The position numbers were made by a program, and so were the translations under genes. Below are positions 54,982 to 64,000 of a stretch of 64,000 nt of DNA, in pieces. Every line of letters begins with the position of its first letter. The stretch's first letter is position 1. This DNA is from Phoronis australis (taxonomy: Eukaryota; Phoronida; Phoronidae). Under the pieces are notes generated by a model, which was not told the DNA's origin, did no database searches, and was given only the letters and a program-made list of their open reading frames with translations. Location: contig NMRA01000212.1 in assembly GCA_002633005.1 (NCBI GenBank), positions 178,472 to 242,471 on the forward strand, given 5' to 3'.

Positions 54982-57900
54982 ATGGTCGCAAGGTTGAAAG
55001 TGTTTTTGGCGTTTCTTCGTCACTCGATTTTGTTTTTTAAAACTGAAAAGAACATGGCGGAGAGTAAGTACCTGTACTGTAATCATGACATGTATTGCTT
55101 CCGAGCTAACTTATTAGGGAACACCATTAGCACCGACTTCATAATTGACATTTCCGGGCAATTTCTCCCAGTCTTGTTGTACGCTTCAAGCAAAAAATCA
55201 TGAAATGAGATGATAAACTGAAACTGTTAAACAGGTTCCAAATTCTTGTGAAGAAAGCGGAATACATTGAGAGGGATCATGATCACCTACATGGACTGAC
55301 TGACTTCAGCGTGTTTCAAGTTGGCAAACTCCTCAAAGAAATTGTTACAGTTTGAGGTTCTTTATTTTCTGTCTTTGGGCATGGGCCGGGAATCGTGTTC
55401 TGTCTTGACATGGAGAGGTTTAAGGACCTACATTGTGTGGTTGTTTAACCTGGTTCATGCGTTTTAGGTGGTGCGTAATGAAGAGAAAATGTCCCTTTGA
55501 AACGTAATATCATCAGACATTATGAAATGGATTTTTAAAAAGTGGTGTTTTAGTTGCTGGATTGTGACGTCAGCTGGATAAGCGCATTTTTTTAGATCTT
55601 TTTCACCACGGCACTTGAACATAATTATCGTTAAACAGACTTGTTGACAAACATATCACAAGCTGTCCTTGCCAGACTGGTTTCCTATCACAAGGCATAA
55701 GAGAGCACGAATGATTGATATTGAACAGTTCAATTTGATAATTTTTGACGCTCTTTATATTATATAGCACGTTTACGACTTACTTTTGCGTCGCTGGCTT
55801 GCCTGGTTGACAATCTGTGTCTTGGTAGTGAGTATGGGAAATGTCCGTTAACATCTAGCCAGAAATGAAATAGTTTGCTCACAAAAAGTGACATTTTTTT
55901 GTTTCGAGGCTATCTGTTGAGAGCAGTCAGACAATTTTTGTGTACACGGATGATGACACGAGCAGCAAAATGGTTAGATTTAAACATTGAAAAACTGGTT
56001 TAAATTGTTTACTCTTCACATTTTAGCAAAATCCTCCGCTGTAACATCAATATTGACTACAGAAAGCACTCTCACAACTGACGATGTTTTCACTGGTACA
56101 AGACTTGTAGCTGTTGTGGGCGGCATTGTAGTGTGCGCTTTTGTCTTATTTGTTTTACTTGCTATTGGCATCGTCTATTGTAAATACAGGACGAAGAGCA
56201 CAAAAATGTAAGTAAATTTTTGTGTCCATTTATTTTCAGTAAATTATAATTATCCGTTGTCTTACAAAACACGCCTGTCAGGCTATGCTCATCTGATAAC
56301 TAAAGTTCATCCATTTCGTTGTGATGTATATTACTTCTTGTAGTATGTATTACTAACTTGTATATACATTAGATACGTGTTATATAACGTACGTGATAAT
56401 AACTGTGGGTTATTACATTGAGATACGTGACATGCAAGCCAATTTAAACGAGGGCGAAGCCCAAGTTAATCGGCTTGCATATCACGAATCGAATGTAACG
56501 TGTAACGGGAGAAGGTTACGTTAGTCTAAGATTACTTAGGACTTATTCGACGTGTCTGTACATATAACCAACGATTTTCAAAACTATAGAAAAAACTGTA
56601 TGGAAGTACAGTAAGAGCCCTAATTTTTATTTTTATTGCAGTTTGCCATTAATTGAGTCACGTGACTGTGTTTTTGTAAAATTTCATGTTAGCAAAAAAG
56701 GAACATTTTGTAGCCAAATTTCATTTGATATATATCTTCAAGATATAAAAATCAAAAACGCTCAGTTTTCTGGAGTATCATTTTTTTCATAAAAATCATA
56801 CAAGTCCTATTTTTGATTATATCTCGTGCAGTAGTGGAACATTTCGAAAACAACCCCAAAAAGCATTTTGGAGGGCAGTGCGTAATGAATCCGATCAGTT
56901 AATTCTGAAAGTTAGCCAATTTTGGACATTTTCTAGGCTGGCTTACGCTGCTTGAAATTTCCTGAAATGGTCGGAGAAAATCTTCCATAGGGAGAGAAAA
57001 TCTTTAGTTGACATTTTTGTTATAGTGGCCTTTTTGAGAGGGGAATTGATTCAGCCAAAAGGTGAAGTTTTGTGCGCTTTTAGAAGTTGCAATTTTTTTT
57101 GCGGGTGAACTGATGTCTACAATTTCGCGAACGTTACCAGGAGGTTTACGAAAACCAAAACAAAGCGCTCTAACTCAAAATACCGGGATTTTCCGTTGAT
57201 AAGCCCATGGGCATGTATTCGGAAAATGAAAACTTTCAGGCGTTTTAGTAACACTAAAGAAACTCCCGGGCGTTTATTCGTAAAAGGGGAGCGTGTAAAC
57301 GGAAAGTCATAGTTTTGCAGACATTGACATTTTTACTTATAACTGTGTCTTTAAATTTTATGTTAATAATGAATGCATAGGTAGCCAACACCTTGTTCGT
57401 TTTTATAAATGATAAATGCTACACAAAACTAAATTTGTGGCAAAAAGTTGACGCTGAGTGGGTTTTTAAGATAAAATTTCCGAATAAACGCGACACTTGA
57501 CACCAGAAGTTGTAACACGAAATAAACGCCGACGGCATAATTTTCCGAATAAACGCCCATTGGCGTTTCATTCGGTGGTCTTATCCACGGAAAATCCCAG
57601 TATGTAGTTTGAAGCCCTGGTCACACTTACATAAAAAGGCCAGCGCACACTATACGATTTTTCACCCCTGACAAAAATTGTGTGTGTTGGTTCAGTGACA
57701 CGCCGATAAAAAATCTGGAAGCCTCCCGACAAAGAAAAGTTTTGTGCGCGCTGTCTTTGATGCCCGAGTTTACACAACTAAAGCAACTATTTACGAGTTT
57801 TCCCGCGTGAAACCTCGCAGTGTCTGTTGGCTATCATGGTAATGGCCGGATAATCTCTAGAGATTATTGTCGGGTACACCAAAATGATCTTCACGGCTAA

Positions 57901-59393
57901 CAAGGTCCCAGAGACTTGTTTCTTAATTTGTTTTTACATACCATTGTAGTACAGATGATTGCGAAAGTGGGACGTATGGAGAGTTCTTCGCGATGAGNTT
58001 TGTGCGCTTTTAGAAGTTGCAATTTTTTTTGCGGGTGAACTGATGTCTACAATTTCGCGAACGTTACCAGGAGGTTTACGAAAACCAAAACAAAGCGCTC
58101 TTACTTAAAATACCGGGATTTTCCGTTGATAAGCCCATGGGCATGTATTCGGAAAATGAAAACTTTCAGGCGTTTTAGTAACACTAAAGAAACTCCCGGG
58201 CGTTTATTCGTAAAAGGGGAGCATGTAAACGGAAAGTCATAGTTTTGCAGACATTGACATTTCTACTTTTTACTGTGTCTTTAAATTTTATGTTAATAAA
58301 TGCATAGCTAGCCAACACCTTGTTCGTTTTAATAATGATAAATGCTCCACAAAACTAATTTTTTGGAAAAAAGTTGACGCTGAGTGGGATTTTAAGATAA
58401 AATTTCCGAATAAACGCGACACTTGACACCAGAAGTTGTAACACGAAATAAACGCCGACGGCATAATTTTCCGAATAAACGCTCATGGGCGTTTCATTCG
58501 GTGGTCTTATCCACGGAAAATCCCAGTATGTAGTTTGGAGCCCTGGTCACACTTACATAAAAAGGCCAGCGCACACTATACGATTTTTACACCTGACAAA
58601 AATTGTGTGTGCTGGTTCAGTGACACGCCGATAAAAAATCTGGAAGCCTCCCGACAAAGAAAAGTTTCGTGCGCGCTGTCTTTGATGCCCGAGTTTACAC
58701 AACTAAAGCAACTCATTAAATTCAACTATTTACGAGTTTTCCCGCGTGAAACCTCGCAGTGTCTGTTGGCTATCATGGTAATGGCCGGATAATCTTTAGT
58801 GATTTTTGTCGGGTACACCAAAAGGATCTTCACGGCTAACAAGGTCCCAGAGACTTGTTTCTTAGTTTGTTTTTACATACCATTGTAGTACAGATGATTG
58901 CGAAAGTGGGACGTATGGAGAGTTCTTCGCGATGAGCACAATGAACGCGAGAAAGAAGGCCACCGCCGCAAGGACTGGCAGTGATAAAAGCGAACATCCT
59001 AACACTACAGAGGTGACAATACATCGAGATCTGAGTAAGGAACGAGCCTCAAAACTGGACGGCGAGAAGGATGTGGATAAAAATTCACGAATCACTGAGC
59101 TTGACCCCATTTACCAAGAGACTGACCCGGCGCAATCACGAAATCTTGCACCATTAACCGAGGACAAATCGAGTCATCCCTACAAGCCCCTGCGCAAAAA
59201 TGGTTCGTATTCCAAGAAGGGTGTTGATAATATTGCCTATGATCCGCCTGAAGATGATGACGCGGGCTATGATTCTGTTGACAATGTTCAAGTCTTGCTT
59301 GTCGATGACCCCGACAGTGAGCATATATATGACGATCCTGGCAAAATCAATAAGAACGGGGAGAACAAGAAATTCGATGAACACAAATGTTGA
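54982..59393 (+). CDS. Unrecognised single-pass membrane protein with tyrosine-rich tail
   Basis: Exons 54982-55063, 56027-56207 and 58889-59393 join in phase to 255 codons plus stop. Residues 1-20 are hydrophobic with Arg/Lys (possible signal sequence). A short Ser/Thr-rich stretch follows (28-52), then a strong membrane helix (about 54-77, ending IGIVYCKYR) and a long, charged, low-hydrophobicity tail. The tail has tyrosines at 97, 163 (YQET), 186 (YKPL), 195, 205 (YDPP), 215 (YDSV) and 235 (YDDP). YxxP-type sites are typical SH2 ligands, and the short-outside/long-inside layout recalls transmembrane adaptors such as LAT or PAG, but I see no homology. The second-third exon join is secure by phase; exon 1 is less certain and could be replaced by another first exon. 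Confidence 0.65.
56400..56516. repeat. Imperfect palindrome in an intron
   Basis: Arms ttacattgagatacgtga-catgcaagcc and ggcttgcat-atcacg...aatgtaacg pair across a short loop that contains gagggcgaagccc. Arms are about 50 bp. Probably a small foldback or MITE remnant. Confidence 0.6.
57069..58936. repeat. Direct duplication of about 930 bp around the N at 57998
   Basis: 57069-57997 and 57999-58936 match closely with scattered substitutions and small indels. Copy 1 ends at the N inside the coding exon; copy 2 starts immediately after it and continues through the exon. Confidence 0.92.
57950..57997 (+). pseudogene. Truncated second copy of the membrane-protein last exon
   Basis: The acceptor and first 48 nt of the terminal exon (58889 onward) occur here and are cut by the N at 57998. 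This is the end of an unmerged contig, not an alternative exon. Confidence 0.85.
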
Positions 59394-60163
59394 TTCCAAT
59401 TAATTTTATGCATAGCAGATACTGGGTACTGTTTATTTGAAAATGATAATATAATTACGAGGAAGATGGAAGAAAATTATTTTATGTCCAAAAGGGAACC
59501 ACGTATGGAGTCCCTTTATTAGTCGAGTCTCCAGCTCTTAGCTATAGTAGAAAATATCGTTGAACAACTCTTATCACGGTAATTTTGAATAATAATATAT
59601 AATAACCGAACAAAGATGTCATAATTTGAAGGGTTTCGGAATATGATATCTCAAAATTGTGACCAAATTCATTTTGTCATTTTTAGATGTTACACTATGT
59701 GTAATTTTCTCCAAACCGCCTTTAGGAGTTGGTTTCAAAACGTTTTACATTTTCGTAAAGTAATTTTAGATCTTCAGAAGCATCCATGTTCATCAAGAAA
59801 GTGAAAGCTGGGACAGTGTTTCATTTTGTTTTGTCCTGAACGTTTATATCATGTAATAGCATTGCTCCTTCTTTTCAAATCAGGAATTAACCACCACAAA
59901 TCATAGGCATAGTTTCAATTAGTTCTTTTTTCTAGACAGTGTTGGCAATTCTCAAAGTAAAAACTGTTTTATCAATTCACCTGTGGATTTTCTAATGAGT
60001 AATACATATCCAGAAATTTCTAAATGTTGCAATGAAATTGTGTTTTCAGTGACATTTTTGTTTCAGAATATGTCCGCTTTTGTTATCTACTCGATATGCT
60101 GCGCAGTTCAGATGTAAATCTTGACTGGTCTGTACATGTTTATTTTCCCGCATGTATTTTGAC

Positions 60164-60169
60164 AATAAA
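60164..60169 (+). promoter_or_regulatory. Candidate poly(A) signal of the membrane-protein gene
   Basis: AATAAA about 770 nt after the stop codon. If used, this gene ends about 180 bp from the end of the minus-strand gene beyond it. The interval 59394-60160 shows no other gene. Confidence 0.4.
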
Positions 60170-60370
60170 TTACTACTATTATCAATACTATAACTGATAA
60201 ACCATTGAGCACCACACTGAGTATTATTCAAACATAACAAATTTGTTATTCAACAATTAAATCTCACGAAAGAGACTGAGCAATGTAACAGCGGGAGAAT
60301 GTCGCTGAAGAACGAAGCACTAATTTCAACGATTCAGATGCGCCGTAATGACTACATTTCACATTGTTCC

Positions 60371-60376
60371 TTTATT
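60371..60376 (-). promoter_or_regulatory. Candidate poly(A) signal of the TEX45/SAXO-like gene
   Basis: AATAAA on the minus strand, about 87 nt beyond the proposed stop. It overlaps the stop of an alternative frame (TAATAAA). Confidence 0.5.
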
Positions 60377-60462
60377 ACACTCCGTGAATGACGAAAGGCA
60401 GGTCCGGGCCCTCATGCCACCCGAACTGGAAGATGAAGTGAATCAACGAGTCGTAGTCCATC

Positions 60463-63400
60463 TTATCTTGGTTCCAGGTGTACCTTTCCTGACATCAACT
60501 CAGGTTTTATGTAATCACATTTGTTTGTAGTGGTCCAATTATTTCCTGCAATGTAAATCGTAATCTTAGTACACGTTCACACAGTATTAATCTGTATTCA
60601 AATGAACCCGGCAATGCAGTGTCTTGATTACGTCACAGGTCACCATTAATGCAGTGAATGCAAAAAGCCGCTTGCCGTGATATTCTGGATGGAAATTCCA
60701 GTTGAAATTTAATGAATGTAGTGGTGCATCCGATCGCAGAAACAAAAGTTAAACTTTAACCGTTCCCTTGTAAAAGTACGCAAATTTTGAGTTCTATTTT
60801 TTCTTGACAAACTATCTAAATACTAGCCAACTGATGTATCTCTACAGAGTATTACTGGAATATTGTTGTTTTTCAGTAAGATTTTCATTATTTGCTAACG
60901 AATATCGCTCACGGACATAAGTGGTTGACTTTACAAGTCGAAGCAATGAACGCAACAAAAAGGGCGCTGAGTCGGACTTTTAACGTAACAACACATTTTA
61001 GAATTTGACAAGAGTTGGAGATGCCTTTATTTCTATTTTCTAAAAATCTAATCCGATCTCTATCTCTTAAAAGTAAATTTGAATTTTGAATTAGCTACAA
61101 GGCTTAGTTCAAAACTCCTTGTCAAAATTACAATAATAATCTTAGACTGCCAAAACCAAACTTACTGTTAGAGGTGTCCATGTGAAAGTAATGACCCTGT
61201 TCGATTGGAACTTTCAGTTTTTCAGATGCTTTAATTTGGATTGTCTGTGCGTCTGTGAATCTACAAGAGAATAGATGTTTTAAAGTAAAATCTAAAATAT
61301 AGTCTAACGGCTTTTAAATCAAACACAATTTCGTGTTACTTGGGCTAATGGTTCGACACACACTTTGCAACTGCGTGATCAGCGGGCAGCGCGGAGTGGC
61401 GTAAATGAACTTTATAAGATTAAGTTTAATATCAAATATAGAACTTTGGACTCTACAGAAATATCAAGATTGCCATCATGATTGTTGCCGATCCATCAAC
61501 ATTCGTCAACAATGACAGCCCGCTGAGTTCTGCTGGCTTGAGCAGCGGGACGCAACAGGCTGGGAGTTGTCAACGGTAACGTAGTTACACAAGATCTGTA
61601 TATCTATAGAATTTTTGGGAGTCGTCTTTTCTTGCCTTTCTTCAATCAGGCGAAAATAGAAAACTTGTTTTTCGAGATAGAGATTTGGCTGAGTTGAGAA
61701 ATTTCCCGGGTTTCAGTTACTATCATAGAAGAAGTGATAAAACACGACACCTACCTTCTGTTTCCCATAGGAACGTAGTCAGCTTTCATAACAGAAGACT
61801 GGTGAACAGGTAGCGTGGGCATTGACCGGCTGACGTACCAATCCTGTGCAACAAGGCTTTCCATGTTACTAGTTCTGTGCGGATCGGGCTTAAAATCCTG
61901 GGTATTATCGCTTGTGTTTATATGAGTCCAATTGTATTTAGGAATTATTTCAATTTTTCCAGCCGGAGGGACCTTCGCGTCCATTTTTGGTCGTCCATGG
62001 AACTCTGTTCTTTGTTCAGTTTTGAATGACTTTGAATCGTCACCAAACACGAAATGGGCGTTCTTTCCGTTCGATACGCGTGCCTTTTGTATTGTTGTGC
62101 TTTCTTTTAGCCTGTCTTTGCTTAAATGTGGCCCCAAACCATAACTTTTGAAATTGTCCTAGAATAAACATACATCAATAACCATACATTAGGTTTGCGC
62201 ACGTGACCAGTGACATACACGGTATAGAAACAGGAGTATTATCAGTAAAATGATACGTTAGTGATATTACATCGATAACTAACGACAGTTACAAGTTTTC
62301 ACGTTCTACAATGCTTATAGTTTTGCTACTCAGTGTAACAAACAGTGCTCCACACATGAAGACGGAAATACTGACATGTACAAAGTGCTTCGATGATTAC
62401 TGTTACTATAACGCAGTTGTTCACGAAACTAACACAGCACGATCTTTCACTAACGTCACAAAAATAGTTTTGTTTCATTGCAAATGGCCACCCGTTTAAT
62501 CAAGTATGCAGGCTTACCTGGGCTTCTGTTGTTCTTTCCAAAGGTGGATGGTTTGTAGCGCCATGTGTATGCAGAAAATTGAACTTCGTATCTTCTGTTT
62601 TTAGGGGCGCCATACTTTTGAAATCTTTCGACGGAGGCTTATAGTTGTCATGTGCCACTGTAATGTTAAGGCGAAATTTACTCGAAATGCTACAAGAACC
62701 CGCATTGTTTGTATTGCTGACAAAACACTAAGCTGCGTAATACAAAATTGCGTCGATTTTTGTACTTTGCAATTTGAAGATGATTTTCCATTTAATGTTA
62801 AATCTACACTGCATTTCTAAAACAGTCAAACTCTAAGTTGTGAACTTAACAAATTTAACGTTTGCAAGAAAATGTTGACTTTAATTATTTAATGAATTTA
62901 TGAGATGCAATATCTTTAATGATAATATCTTACGTGATGTCTGCCTTTCACTGGCATGCCAAGACGGGTCATAAGAGAAGACCACGTTATTTCCGTGACG
63001 TTTTGCCATGTTCTTCAAGAACTCGTTCTTTCTGTTGGGATTCTGTGAACAAACAATTTATCCAAAATAGGTAATCATTATTTACACAATTTACTCTTAA
63101 CTAAGATAATTACGTGCGTCTGAAGAATACGGTACCGTACACATAGAGTATGAAGGGTAACTTTCAGGTTCTAATGCTCAGACGGTGGACTTTTATGGCA
63201 GTTTCCCTGCTATCTAAGGTTACCTTTCGAAAAAGGTTTTGTTCTATGTTTATAACAGAAACTTTCATTTTGCTACAAAATTACTTCTAACATTCAGAAT
63301 ACTTAAAATACTTAAAAATAATCTTTCGGGAATATACTCTGAGCAAAAAATATTCCGAAGTATTTATTGTTGTGCACAGACTGTTGAGCATGCGCTCTTA

Positions 63401-63593
63401 CCATGGCGTGAGAAAGTTCAGCTGGGTTGTCGCTGAAGAAGGTATTGGTGGTCGTGCCTCCGAAGCTCGCGTCCTCGTCGCGTTGTAAAACTTGTGAATC
63501 CTTTGGCCTTGGCACGTGATTCTTGTCACGGTGTTGGCCGGGTAAGAAATCTTTGTTGTAAACTGTCTTGTGTAAATCGTTGTGATTGCCAAA
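60463..63593 (-). CDS. Repeat-containing protein, possibly ciliary (TEX45/SAXO-like); 5' end not found
   Basis: Exons found: 63402-63593, 62934-63042, 62518-62657, 61755-62158, 61166-61260, 60463-60545. Phases fit, giving 340 residues to a TAA. The first exon listed starts in phase 0 without an ATG, so one or more upstream exons are missing or lie beyond 64000. The protein is hydrophilic, with loose repeats of about 40 residues: an aromatic pair (NVVFSYD, KFNFLHT, AHFVFGDD) followed by a Ser/Thr/Gln patch and an aromatic-Pro element (NYKPP, NFKSYG, EFHGRP, DYVPMG, DYIKP). This layout recalls SAXO/TEX45-type axonemal microtubule proteins; the name is a guess from pattern, the gene is not. Tail-to-tail with the plus-strand membrane-protein gene. 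Confidence 0.82.
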
Positions 63594-64000
63594 CTGAAAA
63601 TATGACACCTTTCTAATGACCACCGTCCAGGTGAAAGACAAAGTCTAGGTTTTAGAAACAAACGAATTAATACACGTGCATAGACCTGCTTGTTTTTTTC
63701 TTCGGTTAACTAGTTTATGATACTCTTGCCTTCGTTTTCACCAGCTTAGAAACCACACTGAATCTGTCCAATCAAAGTAGAACACTAGGAGAGGAGAATT
63801 TTGAAAATTATATCCCTATAATTTATGAATATGCACTTTTACTATCGATTTGCTCAAGTTTTTAAAAAGTGATATTCAGGTGCCATTCATCTCTCGGTGC
63901 TAGTTTGTAGGGACAACACAAGAAATTCAAAAATTAATTTCTGGTTTTGATTTAATCGAATTTAAGTTCTGCTTATTTTGAAATAGTGACATGTTGAAGG
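63594..64000. other. Window end, probably intron or 5' part of the TEX45/SAXO-like gene
   Basis: No ATG-containing exon with a donor that fits the phase-0 acceptor at 63593/63594 was recognised here. Confidence 0.4.

Overview
The window is animal (metazoan) nuclear DNA. Every recognised gene is split into short exons (about 50-500 nt) with canonical GT/GC donors, AG acceptors and intron phases that fit together exactly. The proteins are closest to deuterostome and vertebrate families. AT-rich introns, abundant minisatellites and near-identical local duplications beside single-N contig joins suggest a highly heterozygous marine invertebrate, perhaps a hemichordate, echinoderm or lancelet. That placement is inference; the sequence alone does not name the species.

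Layout. (1) 2223-17222, minus: a complete MOK kinase (MAPK/MAK/MRK-overlapping Ser/Thr kinase), 12 coding exons, 430 codons, with introns full of minisatellites. (2) About 17.3-23.2 kb: intergenic, with dispersed repeats. (3) 24277-27432, minus: TMED10 (p24 cargo receptor), 5 exons, 212 aa, plus a possible in-frame 57-nt cassette exon. (4) 27.4-34.3 kb: intergenic, dominated by repeats and a roughly 1.75-kb block present twice. (5) 34329-53521, plus: glycogen phosphorylase, 17 exons, 853 aa; exons 6 and 7 occur twice around an N. (6) 54982-59393, plus: an unrecognised small single-pass membrane protein with a tyrosine-rich cytoplasmic tail, 3 exons. (7) 60463-63593 and probably beyond the window, minus: a repeat-containing protein that resembles ciliary/axonemal microtubule-associated proteins (TEX45/SAXO-like, uncertain), tail-to-tail with gene 6.

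The genes are not a functional cluster: they serve ciliary or MAP-kinase-like signalling, ER-Golgi traffic and glycogen breakdown. Human MOK, TMED10 and PYGL all lie on chromosome 14, so the neighbourhood may preserve part of an ancient linkage group.

The most striking features are structural. Three minisatellites include or abut exon boundaries: a ~50-bp array containing the MOK catalytic-loop exon, a ~42-bp array repeating a MOK splice acceptor, and an ~85-bp array repeating the donor of phosphorylase exon 14. Nine single N characters mark joins, and six of them sit at or within nearby near-identical duplications that look like unmerged haplotypes rather than real gene duplication. I found no clear evidence of a wholly new biological system; the tyrosine-rich membrane protein is the best candidate for an uncharacterised gene.
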